A DNA stretch of 43,217 nucleotides from Actinophytocola sp. (GCF_009379765.1 NZ_WHTD01000058.1:1-43217), one strand, 5' to 3'; numbered from the stretch's first letter, positions 1 to 12,411 are shown. Program-made: numbers and translations. Notes: a model not told the origin generated them from the sequence alone.

Positions 1-1371
<1,371 letters not shown>

Positions 1372-1557
1372 GTTGACTGAGCCCGGTGGGGAACCAGCGA
1401 GAGCGTCAGCGCTGCGTGGCGAAAGACCACGGACTGTGCTCGAACCCGTGCGATCCATTGGTCGAGGCAGCCGAGCTCGTGCTGGACGAGAGCAATTGGC
1501 GGGACGTCACCGGAAGCGATCAGCGGCAGAAACGATCTTCAAGTCGAGCGGCGAGGC

Positions 1558-1635
1558 TCATGAGCCGTTCGGGCGCTTGCCGTGGTTCGCGGACTTCTTG
1601 CGACGGGAGGCCCTCTTGCTGGTGCGCTTGGACAT
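1558..1635 (-). CDS. Ribosomal protein bL37 (25 residues)
   Basis: A 25-residue, strongly basic peptide beginning MSKRTSKRASRRKK and ending in NHGKRPNGS. The NHGKRPN tail and the Lys/Arg run match bL37, the very small extra protein of the actinobacterial 50S subunit. The ATG at 1635 has GGAG eight bases upstream. A longer in-frame version from 1740 would add 35 residues unlike anything in the family, so the short start is preferred. Genes this small are usually missed by automatic annotation. It stands alone between furA and a methyltransferase gene. Confidence 0.82.
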   Translation of the reverse strand: MSKRTSKRASRRKKSANHGKRPNGS

Positions 1636-1808
1636 CGTGTGCTCCGTACGGGTTTCGCGTGGCTGGGTTCGTCGGCCACGATCTACCGAAGGACGGTACT
1701 CCCCCGGTCCAGCCCGGTACGTGGCGACGATCTTCATCACCGGCCACCGGGTCGGTTACGGTGCCTCCATGTCCGTGCCTGTGCGGTAGCTAGAGACGGG
1801 GGAAACCG

Positions 1809-2450
1809 GTGGCCGACCTGTCGCGGTACCAGCATCCGCGCTTCGCCAAGGCCTACGCCAGGATCAGCCTGGAGTCCGAGGCCCGGGGCACCGCCGAACA
1901 CCGGGACCGGGCACTGGCCGGGCTCTCCGGCCGGGTGCTCGAGCTCGGCGCGGGCAACGGGATGAACTTCAGCCACTACCCCGACACCGTGACCGAGGTC
2001 GTGGCCGTCGAGCCGGACGACATCCTGCGCGCCATGGCGGAGGAGCGCGCGGCACGCTCCCCTGTACCGATCCGGCTGGTGGCCGGACACGCCGGCGCCC
2101 TGCCTGCCGAGGACGGCTGCGCCGACGCCGCGGTCACCTCGCTGGTGCTGTGCTCCGTCCCGGATGTCCCGGCCGCGCTCGGGGAGCTCCGCCGGGTCCT
2201 CCGGCCGGGTGGCGAGCTGCGCTTCTTCGAGCACGTCCGCTCCGCGAGTCGATGGCGTGGCCTGCTGCAGGACGTCGTGACGCCCGCGTGGTCCCTCGGG
2301 GGTGGCGGCTGCCATCTCAACCGCGACACGGCCACGGCCATCGAGTCGGCCGGGTTCGAGGTCGAGGAGCTCGACCGGTTCTCCTACGCGCCCTTGCGGT
2401 TCGTTCCCGCCCACGCGCACGTTCTCGGCATCGCCCGCAAACCGGCCTGA
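1809..2450 (+). CDS. Class I SAM-dependent methyltransferase
   Basis: A 213-residue Rossmann-fold methyltransferase of the Methyltransf_11 type. The SAM-binding glycine motif is VLELGAGNGMNF (residues about 42-53). The acidic residue ending strand 2 is the E of VAVEPDD, and the post-motif LRRVLRPGGELRFFEHV is typical of the family. The GTG start at 1809 follows a purine-rich GGGGGA. Substrate unknown: the closest architectures are small phospholipid or quinone-type methyltransferases, but nothing nearby specifies one. Single gene; its neighbours on both sides run on the other strand. Confidence 0.85.
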   Translation: MADLSRYQHPRFAKAYARISLESEARGTAEHRDRALAGLSGRVLELGAGNGMNFSHYPDTVTEVVAVEPDDILRAMAEERAARSPVPIRLVAGHAGALPAEDGCADAAVTSLVLCSVPDVPAALGELRRVLRPGGELRFFEHVRSASRWRGLLQDVVTPAWSLGGGGCHLNRDTATAIESAGFEVEELDRFSYAPLRFVPAHAHVLGIARKPA

Positions 2451-2502
2451 GCGGATCGGCGACCAGGCCGGCGAGGAGACCGGCGGCCGGGTGATGCCTC
2501 TG

Positions 2503-2895
2503 TCAGGAGCGCGGACGGCGGGGCTCCGCCTTCGCCGCCTCGATGCGCACCGCTTCGTTCCTGACCTCGGTCTGGGTGGCGCGTTCCCGCCGCAGCCAGT
2601 CGGGACTGTCCGCCTTCAACGCGTCGATCTGCGCTGTCGTGAGGGGGTCGGTGACTCCCCCACGCGTGAGACCGCTGATGGAGATGCGCAGCTTCGCCGC
2701 GATGACCGGCCGGGGATGCGGGCCGTTGCGGCGCAGTTCGCGCAGCCACTCGGGCGGATCGGCCTGCAAGGCGTTCAACTCGTCGCGCGAGACGACACCC
2801 TCCTGGAACTCCGCGGGGGTGGCTTCGAGGTAAACGCCCAGCTTCTTCGCCGCGGTCGCGGGCTTCATCGTCTGGGGCGTCTTGTGCGACGTCAT
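2503..2895 (-). CDS. DUF5997 family protein
   Basis: A 130-residue soluble protein beginning MTSHKTPQTMKPATAAKKLGVYL. The KPATAAKKLGVYL segment and the repeated D(P/S)P(E/D)WLR(R/E) motifs are characteristic of DUF5997, a conserved actinobacterial family of unknown function. The start at 2895 lies seven bases after TACCCT on the minus strand, consistent with a leaderless mRNA. An ATG ten codons upstream is possible but lies before the -10 box. It is divergent from the LysR-effector-domain gene with only 58 bp between starts, which suggests a functional link. No catalytic motif seen. Confidence 0.8.
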   Translation of the reverse strand: MTSHKTPQTMKPATAAKKLGVYLEATPAEFQEGVVSRDELNALQADPPEWLRELRRNGPHPRPVIAAKLRISISGLTRGGVTDPLTTAQIDALKADSPDWLRRERATQTEVRNEAVRIEAAKAEPRRPRS

Positions 2896-2902
2896 GACGT
2901 CA

Positions 2903-2947
2903 AGGGTATCGGGCAGGTGCGCCAACTCCGCTCACGCCCGGTAATCT
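2903..2947. promoter_or_regulatory. Back-to-back leaderless promoters of the DUF5997 and LysR-domain genes
   Basis: The minus-strand -10 box TACCCT (2908-2903) is seven bases from the DUF5997 ATG. The plus-strand -10 box TAATCT (2942-2947) is six bases from the GTG at 2954. Both fit leaderless transcription. No obvious shared palindrome. Confidence 0.5.
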
Positions 2948-2953
2948 GGCCTC

Positions 2954-3703
2954 GTGACAGGCTCGGACGTGCCGCCGTCGTTCAGGCTCGCGTACGTCCC
3001 GGGGGTGACGCCCACCAAGTGGGTGCGGACCTGGAACGAGCCGTCGCCCGACGTCCCGCTGACCCTCATCCAGGTGCCCGCCGCCGAAGCTGCCGACATG
3101 GTGCGGGACCGCCACGCCGACGCGGTCCTCCTGCGGTTGCCGATCGATCGGACAGGCCTGCACGCGATACCTCTCTACACCGAGACGACCGTGATAGTGG
3201 TCCCGAAGGACCACCTCGTGGCCGCGGCCGAAGAGGTATCCGTCGCGGACGTGGTCGACGGCGTTGTGCTGCACCCCCTTGACGACACCCTCGACTGGGA
3301 TCGGCCGCCCGGACGGCAGGCGATCCGGCGCCCCGCCACGACAGGGGAGGCCATCGAACTGGTGGCGGCGGGAGTGGGGCTGCTCGTCGTCCCGCAGTCT
3401 CTCGCGCGACTGCACCACCGTGGGGACCTCACCTACCGACCGGTCTCGGACGTTCCGGAGTCACGCGTCGCGCTGTCGTGGCTGGAGGACGAGACCACCG
3501 ATGTCATAGAGCAGTTCATCGGGATCGTCCGCGGGCGGACCGGCAACAGCACGCGGGGGCGACCACCGGCACCGGCGAGGAGCAAGCGCCCCGATGTCGA
3601 TGTGCGGAAGGCCGCGGGCGACAAGTCGACCAGCGGACGCCGGCGGCGAGGTTCGGGCGCACCTCAAGGTGGCAAGCGCGGGAAATCTCGCCGCCGGTCC
3701 TGA
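2954..3703 (+). CDS. LysR-type effector-binding domain protein without DNA-binding domain
   Basis: A 249-residue protein starting at a GTG. Residues 8-190 resemble the LysR substrate-binding fold: FRLAYVPGVTPTKW at the start, DAVLLRLPIDRTGLHAIPLY and TTVIVVPKDH in the middle, EAIELVAAGVGLLVVPQSLA later. The winged helix-turn-helix normally found in front is absent. The last 50 residues are an Arg/Lys/Gly-rich, probably disordered tail (RGRPPAPARSKRP and beyond) that could contact nucleic acid. It is divergent from DUF5997, and the two are expected to act together. Likely a ligand-sensing partner rather than a classical regulator; exact role unknown. Confidence 0.82.
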   Translation: MTGSDVPPSFRLAYVPGVTPTKWVRTWNEPSPDVPLTLIQVPAAEAADMVRDRHADAVLLRLPIDRTGLHAIPLYTETTVIVVPKDHLVAAAEEVSVADVVDGVVLHPLDDTLDWDRPPGRQAIRRPATTGEAIELVAAGVGLLVVPQSLARLHHRGDLTYRPVSDVPESRVALSWLEDETTDVIEQFIGIVRGRTGNSTRGRPPAPARSKRPDVDVRKAAGDKSTSGRRRRGSGAPQGGKRGKSRRRS

Positions 3704-3747
3704 CGGCCCGGGTCGACGTGAAGGACCGCAGCCGGGATTCTTCAACC

Positions 3748-5307
3748 ATGCCCAACACACCCCGCGAACGACGCGACCACCACCTGGTGTCGCGTGACCC
3801 TGAAACCTTGACGCCGCTGCGGCCAACGCGGCCCCTGGCCGCGTTGGAGAAAAACCCAAGTACACCCAGTACGAGCGGCTTTCCTCCGCCTTGCCAGGAA
3901 CCACGTGGATCCACAGCGGACGCAAAGGCACAGGATCACGCGACACTGGAGGACATTCCCACGATCAGGACCAGGGACGGAATCGGCGGCACGCTTGCAT
4001 TCAAGCGCGACCCGCTCTCCTTTCTGCGAAGCGGCATCGACCGGTACGGCGACATCTTCCGGTTCCGCCCACTCGGCATCCCGATGGTGCTGGTGAACCA
4101 TCCCGACTACATCCGCCAGATCCTGGTGGACAAGGGTGCGAACTACGACAAGGACGCCGTGATCTTCCGCGTGGTGCGGCCCGTGCTGCGCAACGGTTTG
4201 ATCGCCAATCCGGACATGGAGCTGTGGCGTCGGCAGCGCCGCATGATGGCGCCGCACTTCACACCGCGCGTGGTGAGTCGCTTCGCGGGCAACATGACCG
4301 ACGAGACCGTTCAGATGCTGGAGCGCTGGGCACGCCGGCCGGATCCCGAGGCACCGCTGGACGTCACCCACGAGATCGGGCAGCTCGCCCTCAGAATCGT
4401 CAACCGCTCGCTGTTCAGTGCCGAGGTCGGCACGGCGGCGCAGGGCTTCGAGCGGGCGTTCCAGTCGGCCAACGCCATTCTCGGCGCGTTCTTCCGCTTT
4501 CCCTTCCCACCGCTGAGCGTCCCCACCCCGAGCCACCGGCGGCTGCGGCGGGCCATCGACGAGATGGACGCGTTCGTCTCCGGCTTCATCAGGAAGCGGC
4601 TGGACGAGGAGGCCGGCACCGACAAGGACAGCGACCTGCTCACCCTGCTGCTGCACACGGTGGATGAGGAGGACGGCCGGGGCATGAACCTCGAGCAGCT
4701 CCACCACGAGGTGCTCAACATCTGCATCGGGGCCTACGAGACCACCACCAACACCCTGTCCTGGGTGTTCTACCTGATGGCCCGGCACCCAGATGCCGAA
4801 GCGGCACTGCACCACGAGGTGGACACGGTGCTCGGCGACCGGGTCGTGCCGGACTTCGCGGACCTGCCCGGGCTCGCCTACACCCGGATGGTCATCGACG
4901 AGGCGCTGCGCATCTACTCCCCGGCCTACCAGTTCATGCGGCGCGCCCGCGAGGAGGACGAGATCGACGGGCACCGGCTGCCGGCCGGCACCAACGTCCT
5001 GATCAACAGCTACTTCCTGCACCGGCATCCGGACTTCTGGGAGGACCCGGAACGTTTTGTTCCCGAACGCTTCACCCCGGAACGCGTCGCCGAGCGGCCC
5101 AAGCACGCCTACATCCCCTTCGGCAGCGGTCACCGGATCTGCATCGGCAAGCACTTCGCGCTGACCGAGCTCACCCTGGTACTCGCCACCGTGGCCCGCG
5201 GCCACCGGCTCGTGATGCCCGAGGGCGCGCCCGAGGTGCATCCGGAGGGACTGATCACGCTCCACCCCAAGGGTGGGATCCACCTGCGGCCGGAGCGGCG
5301 CCGATGA
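3748..5307 (+). CDS. Cytochrome P450, terpene-associated
   Basis: A 519-residue P450 monooxygenase. The oxygen-binding I-helix reads GAYETTTNT (about residue 330), the K-helix ExxR is EALR (about 384), PERF follows, and the haem loop is FGSGHRICIG with the thiolate at about Cys465. It overlaps the terpene synthase by four bases (ATGA), so the two are translationally coupled and it probably oxidises that terpene. The frame is open far upstream into the previous gene. I chose the ATG at 3748; GTG 3787 is also possible. The first 70 residues are low-complexity and unlike other P450s, so the true start remains doubtful. No ferredoxin gene is adjacent. Confidence 0.93.
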   Translation: MPNTPRERRDHHLVSRDPETLTPLRPTRPLAALEKNPSTPSTSGFPPPCQEPRGSTADAKAQDHATLEDIPTIRTRDGIGGTLAFKRDPLSFLRSGIDRYGDIFRFRPLGIPMVLVNHPDYIRQILVDKGANYDKDAVIFRVVRPVLRNGLIANPDMELWRRQRRMMAPHFTPRVVSRFAGNMTDETVQMLERWARRPDPEAPLDVTHEIGQLALRIVNRSLFSAEVGTAAQGFERAFQSANAILGAFFRFPFPPLSVPTPSHRRLRRAIDEMDAFVSGFIRKRLDEEAGTDKDSDLLTLLLHTVDEEDGRGMNLEQLHHEVLNICIGAYETTTNTLSWVFYLMARHPDAEAALHHEVDTVLGDRVVPDFADLPGLAYTRMVIDEALRIYSPAYQFMRRAREEDEIDGHRLPAGTNVLINSYFLHRHPDFWEDPERFVPERFTPERVAERPKHAYIPFGSGHRICIGKHFALTELTLVLATVARGHRLVMPEGAPEVHPEGLITLHPKGGIHLRPERRR

Positions 5308-6350
5308 CCACCACGGGCGACGGGGATGCCGCTCGGACGGACGAAATCTACTGCCCCTTTCCCTACCGGGAGAGTCCGCACGCGGAGCAGGCCCGCGAAC
5401 ACCTGGCCGACTGGGTCGGCCGGACCGGGCTGGTGCGCCGCGAGTCAGCCAGGCAGCGGTTCCAGCGGGCGGATTTCGGCTGGTTCGCCTCCTTGGTGTA
5501 CCCCACCGCGGACCGCCGCGGGCTGGAGATCGTGGCCGACTGGTTCGGCTGGCTGTTCCTGGTCGACGACCAGCTCGACGACGGCAGCGTCGGCCGCAGC
5601 CTCGGCACCGTCGAGCAGGCGGTCGGGCAGATGCGAGCCGTGCTGAACAGCCCGGACCTGGGCGGGTCCGCCGCCGACGGCGGCGAGTCGCCGTCCGCTG
5701 TCTCCGCACTGGCCGACCTGTGGCGGCGCACCGCCGCGCACGCCACCTCGCGGTGGCGCGGGAGGTTCGTCCGGCATCTCGAGGACTGCCTGACCACGGC
5801 GGCGGTCTGGGAGGCCGGCAACCGCGTTCGCGGCGTCGTGCCGGACGAGGTGACCTATATCGAGAAGCGGCGCCACACCGGGGCCATCTACGTCTGCATG
5901 GACCTCATCGAGATCGTCGAACGGCTCGACGTGCCCGACGAGCTGTACGCATCGGCGGAGTTCTCCGCCACGCTCGACGCCGCCTGCAACGTGGTCTGCT
6001 GGACCAACGACATCTACTCCCTGGACAAGGAACGGTCCCTGGGCGAGGTCCACAACTTCGCGTACCTGATGCAGCATCACCGCGGCCTCGACCGCCGGCA
6101 TGCACTGGCCGAGGCATCCCGCGCCACCTCGGCCGAGACCACGCGGTTCCTCGCGGCGGAGGAGCGGCTGCTGGCGGCCCACCCCCACCACGCCCAGGTG
6201 CTGACCCCCTACCTCGCCGGCATGCGGACCTGGATCCGCGGCAACCTCGACTGGTCCCGCCGCACGAAGCGCGACCACTCTCCGGCGGCCGCGGCCCCGC
6301 CACGACCCGCCGAGTACGTGGAACCGGCCATGATGAGGGACGAGCGATGA
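5304..6350 (+). CDS. Class I terpene synthase (terpene cyclase)
   Basis: A 348-residue bacterial class I terpene cyclase that ionises a prenyl diphosphate (probably farnesyl or geranyl diphosphate) with Mg2+. The aspartate-rich motif is DDQLDD at 88-93 and the NSE triad NDIYSLDKE is at 235-243, both complete. The conserved C-terminal Arg-Tyr pair appears instead as Arg-Asp in RRTKRD near residue 320, an unusual substitution at a diphosphate-contacting position. A Pro/Ala-rich tail follows. The start codon overlaps the P450 stop. Product cannot be predicted from sequence alone. Confidence 0.93.
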   Translation: MTTTGDGDAARTDEIYCPFPYRESPHAEQAREHLADWVGRTGLVRRESARQRFQRADFGWFASLVYPTADRRGLEIVADWFGWLFLVDDQLDDGSVGRSLGTVEQAVGQMRAVLNSPDLGGSAADGGESPSAVSALADLWRRTAAHATSRWRGRFVRHLEDCLTTAAVWEAGNRVRGVVPDEVTYIEKRRHTGAIYVCMDLIEIVERLDVPDELYASAEFSATLDAACNVVCWTNDIYSLDKERSLGEVHNFAYLMQHHRGLDRRHALAEASRATSAETTRFLAAEERLLAAHPHHAQVLTPYLAGMRTWIRGNLDWSRRTKRDHSPAAAAPPRPAEYVEPAMMRDER

Positions 6351-6421
6351 CCCCCGATGACCCTGTCGGCTCGTCCGGTGCCGGGCGCCGGCGGGCCTGT
6401 GGTCCGAGGTGGGTTGATTGA
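6347..6421 (+). CDS. Possible 24-residue coupled micro-ORF
   Basis: An ATG overlapping the terpene synthase stop (ATGA) opens a 24-codon frame starting MTPDDPVGSS, rich in Arg and Gly. The overlap geometry copies the P450/cyclase junction, so it may be translated by coupling or be the stub of a lost third gene. No similarity recognised; could be chance. Confidence 0.2.
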   Translation: MTPDDPVGSSGAGRRRACGPRWVD

Positions 6422-6480
6422 TCGGCCAGAATCTCACTATCGTGTACTAGAATCGGTTAATTTCCGACCTAGGGGGCTTG

Positions 6481-7670
6481 ATGTCAGTACGTCGTCGCGT
6501 CACCGTTGCCGCCAGCGCCGGTCTCGCCGCCGGTGCGCTCGTCGCCGGTCTGCTCGTCACCCCCGCCCTCGCCGCGGCCGGGCCGACAACCCTGCCCACC
6601 AACCAGTACACGCTCAGCGCGAACTACCACCAGTTCGACGCGGTCAACTCGGCGCTCGTCTCGACGTTGGGGACCGCGGCCGTGCACACGGTGATGGACA
6701 ACGCGAACCACGACCGAACGGCGCTCCCGTCATCCTTCTCCATCGGCGGCCTGTCCGGCGGTTTCCGGTTCGACAGCGCGGACAACTCCGACTGCAGGAA
6801 CTACCCGCAGGGCATCACGACCAGCCGCGACGCGGTGGGGACGGCGAACAGCGGCAACTACGACGGCCACCAGCTCGTTCTCGTCAGCTGGTACACCAGG
6901 GACGCCTGCGGCGGCAGCCAGGAGCGCAGCCGGATCACGCTCGTCGACTGGGACGCCACGTACCCCAACAAGTACCGCAAGGTCCTCCTCGTCCAGCCGA
7001 CCGGAACCACCTCCGCCCCTGACTTCAAGGACATTCCGATCCACGCCGGCGGCGTCTCGTGGTACGGCGACTACCTCTACGTCGCCGACACCGGTCGCGG
7101 GATGCGGGTGTTCGACATGCGCAAGATCCTCAAGACGAACACCGGCGGCACCGCCGACCAGATCGGCCGCCAGTCGAGCACCGTCTACTACGCCCACAAC
7201 TACGCGTACGTCCTGCCGCAGATCGGCACGATCACCTCGAACACGACCTCGGGCACCAACCTCGTGTGGTCGACGATCTCCCTCGACCGGGTCAGCAAGT
7301 CGATCGTCATGACGGAGTACACCTGCCAGTCCGGCTGCACGTCCTACCCCAACCGCGCACCGCGGGCGATCCGCTTCCCGTTCGCCTCCGGGGCAACGAC
7401 GTTCGCCGCATCGACGACGGCCAGCCAGGCCCTCAAGCTGCCCTGGTACAAGCTCAACGGCGTGGCGTCGCACAACGGGCGATGGTGGTTCGCCTCCTCC
7501 GGTCAAAAGCAGCTCTACTACTGGACCCCGGCGGCCGGCCCGACGACCTACTCCTGGGTGAGCGCCGCCGAGAGCATCTCCTACTGGGAGGACTCAACCA
7601 ATCCCGACCTCCTGTGGACCCTGCAAGAAGGGGCCGGCAACCGCAACGTGTTCGCCGTCAAACAGGCAAC

Positions 7671-7683
<13 letters not shown>
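6481..7683 (+). CDS. Secreted protein of unknown function
   Basis: A 400-residue exported protein. A signal peptide (MSVRRRVTV, hydrophobic core, ALAAA cleavage region near residue 33) is followed by a Tyr/Trp/Ser/Thr-rich domain. Segments such as GGVSWYGDYLYVADTGRGMRVFDM and GVASHNGRWWFASSG suggest beta-propeller blades. Cysteines occur as likely extracellular disulphide pairs (DCRNY/DACGG; TCQSGC). ATG 6481 follows GGGGG; a TTG sits one codon earlier. TAGAAT at 6448-6453 may be the -10 box. It converges on the TetR gene and the two coding ends overlap by 13 bp. Confidence 0.8.
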
Positions 7684-10112
<2,429 letters not shown>

Positions 10113-10171
10113 GTGCCGGCAACGACAAGCGCCGTGCGGACGCGACCGCCCGTGCGGTGCTTGTCGGGCAC
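10113..10171 (+). terminator. Possible transcription terminator hairpin after groEL
   Basis: Directly after the groEL stop, CGACAAGC (10123-10130) pairs with GCTTGTCG (10159-10166), and GTGCC (10113-10117) pairs with GGCAC (10167-10171). The long GC-rich loop may fold further. There is no U-tract, as is common in actinobacteria. Confidence 0.4.
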
Positions 10172-10577
10172 CGACGTTCGAACGCTGGCGCGGAGACCAC
10201 CAACGAGAGTTCACGTAGTCAGGAGCTGGGCGAAGCGCGGAGCCGGCAGAGTCCAATTTGGACCGATTCGAGTTCTCGAGCCGTCTGACCGTACCGGTGA
10301 TCCCCTTGCGCAGACTCATGGACGACGCCGCCGCCGCGGTCGCGCACGATATCTCGCTGCGTCGTCACAGCGGTGCGGCATCCGAAGTGTGGCCGGCTGG
10401 CAGCGAGCTTGCCGCGTCGCACGCGTCGTCGGCCGGTACGTCGATCATCGGCCAGCGGGTTCACCGTCCAGCCGTCCACACCGGACTGTCGGTCCCGCGG
10501 CCACCCAACTCGGCCGCCATGACCGCCGCGACCAGCCCCAGGTCGACAGCGGCCGTGGTCGGGCGTCGACCGGCTGG
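10172..10577. other. 406 bp without a supported gene
   Basis: Short open frames exist on both strands, but none shows a family motif, a convincing start or a coding-like composition. It may be decayed sequence at the junction between the groEL locus and the HxlR/SDR locus. Confidence 0.4.
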
Positions 10578-11036
10578 TCAGACGGTATGCATGCCTGGGC
10601 CTGGCCGCGCCGTGACCTGAGCCGGCGCGGGTGCGGCGTCGCAGTCCGCGCAGCTCAGGTGCTGGTGGACCTGTCCGCCGCAGCTCTCATGCTCGTAGAT
10701 GATCGGCGCGCCTTGTGGCGCGGCCCAACGGTCGCCCCACTCGGTGAGCGCGATGATCACGCCTTGGAGGTCGAGTCCTCTACGGGTGAGCACGTACTCG
10801 CGTGTCTCGGCGTCTCCTGTGAGCGGCCGGGTCTGCATGAGCCCGGCCGCCACGAACCTGTCCAAGCGACCGGACAGGATGTTGGGTGCGATGCCGAGCT
10901 TGCGCTGGAACTCCGTGAACCGGGTCGACCCGGCGAACATCGCGTTGCGGATGATCAGCAGGCTCCACCGTTCACCGACGATCTCCAGCGTCCGCGCCGC
11001 CGAGCAGTTCTCCCGGTCATAGGTCCGGCCGAGCAT
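10578..11036 (-). CDS. HxlR-family winged-helix regulator
   Basis: A 152-residue regulator. The HxlR hallmark Cys is in YDRENCSAARTLEIVGERW, and the winged helix includes RFTEFQRKLGIAPNILSGRL and YVLTRRG. A C-terminal extension has further cysteines (ESCGGQ, SCADCD) that might bind metal or sense redox. The ATG at 11036 has GGAGG six bases upstream; an in-frame ATG at 11075 lies inside the operator region and is unlikely. HxlR proteins usually control an adjacent divergent oxidoreductase, here the decayed SDR gene. Confidence 0.9.
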   Translation of the reverse strand: MLGRTYDRENCSAARTLEIVGERWSLLIIRNAMFAGSTRFTEFQRKLGIAPNILSGRLDRFVAAGLMQTRPLTGDAETREYVLTRRGLDLQGVIIALTEWGDRWAAPQGAPIIYEHESCGGQVHQHLSCADCDAAPAPAQVTARPGPGMHTV

Positions 11037-11065
11037 CGAGCACCTCCATCCGACCAGAGAAACCA

Positions 11066-11111
11066 CTTGCATCATGCAAGCAGGGACCCTAGATTGCTTG
11101 CATCATGCTAG
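11066..11111. promoter_or_regulatory. Twin palindromic operators upstream of the HxlR gene
   Basis: CTTGCATCATGCAAG (11066-11080) is a perfect 7-1-7 palindrome. CTTGCATCATGCTAG (11097-11111) is a second copy with one changed base. Centres are 31 bp apart, about three helical turns, fitting two cooperative dimers on one face of DNA. They lie between the HxlR gene and the SDR remnant. Assignment to HxlR is inferred from position. Confidence 0.75.
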
Positions 11112-11145
11112 CGGTTCGTGATGGTCAAGCGCGGGCCACGGCTCG

Positions 11146-11597
11146 TTGCGACCCCGGAGGCGACATTGTTGCTGGAGAACAAGAACGCCGGCCCGGCACA
11201 TGACCGGCCAGTGCTCGGGCGTGATCGTGACCCTGACCGCCACACCCGCCCGGATGGCGGCCGCGCTGGTCGGCGGGATGGCACCGGCCTGGGCCGCCAT
11301 CGAGGCGTTCCCCCGTCCCTGGCCGCCGAGCTGGGACCTGCCGGCATCCGGGTGGTCTGCCCGCGTTCCCACGCGATCCCGGAAACCCCGCTCATCGAGG
11401 AGAGCTTCGCCATGATCGCCCCGGCCGCCGGTGTCACCCCGCCCAGTTCCGGGCAGTCCTCGAGCAGAGCACGCTGCTCAAGCGGCTCCCGACCCTCGCC
11501 GACGCCGCCGACGCCGCGGCCTTTCATCGCCTCCGACCGCGCCGGTGCCATGACCGCAACCGTCGCCAACCTCAGCGCCGGCAGCATCAACCACTGA
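11146..11597 (+). pseudogene. Decayed short-chain dehydrogenase/reductase
   Basis: The C-terminal half of an SDR can be followed through three reading frames: SGVIVTLTATPARMAAALVG and APAWAAIEA, then SLAAELGPAGIRVV and AIPETPLIEESFAM, then QFRAVLEQSTLLKRLPTLAD, then FIASDRAGAMTATVANLSAG. At least three frameshifts are needed, and the N-terminal NAD(P)-binding half is missing. It was probably the original target gene of the divergent HxlR regulator. Confidence 0.75.
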
Positions 11598-11664
11598 AGA
11601 CCCCTTTGGTGAACACCTTCAAATGATCTTGACCCGGAAAGACACCCATGACTTGGAGGACTCC

Positions 11665-12411
11665 ATGAGCGACCTGTCCGGCAGGACCACGATCGTCGTC
11701 GGCGCGAGCCGCGGCCTGGGCCACGGGATCGCCACGGCCTTCGCCGAGGCCGGCGCCCCGGTGGTCGCCGTGTCCCGCACCGTGGCGGCGTTTCCCGAGC
11801 CGGCCAACGGCTCCGGCACCATCCAGCCGGAGGTCGTCGATGCCGGTGACGCCACGGTGGCAGGCAGCCTCCTGGACCGCTATGAGCCGGCGGCCATCAT
11901 TCTGGTGGCCGGCGCAAGCCCGCACATGCGTCCGCTGCAGCACCAGACGTGGGAGACGTTCTCGGTCAACTGGCAGACCGATGTCCGGATCGCGTTCCAC
12001 TGGCTGCGCGAGGCTCTGCTCACGCCGCTGCGGCCCGGCGGCAAGGTGGTCGTGATCAGCAGCGGTGCCGCGCTTGCCGGGTCACCGCTCAGCGGCGGGT
12101 ATGCCGGCGCCAAGGCCACTCAGCGCTTCATCACCGGCTACGCCCAGGACGAGGCCGAGCGCGCCGGTCTGGACATCACCTTCACCGCGGTGCTGCCCCG
12201 GTTCGCGCCGCTGACCGGCGTCGGTCGCCCGGCGGTCCAGGCGTACGCGGCTCGCGCCGGCCTGTCCGTGGAGGATTTCCTCGCGCAGCAGGGCCCGCTG
12301 GTCACCCCGGAGACCGCCGGCACCTCTCTGGTCGAGCTGGTACAGGAAGATTCCGCCGACATCGCCCCCGCTTACGTGCTGACCGGCGCCGGGCTGCAGA
12401 AGCTACCCTGA
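11665..12411 (+). CDS. SDR-family NAD(P)-dependent oxidoreductase
   Basis: A 248-residue short-chain dehydrogenase. The cofactor motif is VVGASRGLGHGIA (TGxxxGxG type with Val for Thr), VAGAS stands in place of NNAG, Ser is in VVISSGAAL, and the catalytic pair is in YAGAK. The ATG at 11665 has GGAGG just upstream; an in-frame ATG 14 codons earlier lacks such a site. It lies downstream of the decayed SDR on the same strand and may have shared its HxlR control. Substrate unknown. Confidence 0.9.
   Translation: MSDLSGRTTIVVGASRGLGHGIATAFAEAGAPVVAVSRTVAAFPEPANGSGTIQPEVVDAGDATVAGSLLDRYEPAAIILVAGASPHMRPLQHQTWETFSVNWQTDVRIAFHWLREALLTPLRPGGKVVVISSGAALAGSPLSGGYAGAKATQRFITGYAQDEAERAGLDITFTAVLPRFAPLTGVGRPAVQAYAARAGLSVEDFLAQQGPLVTPETAGTSLVELVQEDSADIAPAYVLTGAGLQKLP

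Noticed and set aside
3742..5709. Minus-strand open frame (655 codons) opposite the P450 and terpene synthase
   Set aside because: Shadow frame; both sense-strand genes carry complete motifs.
10113..11111. Plus-strand open frame after groEL
   Set aside because: Runs antisense through the HxlR gene and lacks any recognisable domain or ribosome site.
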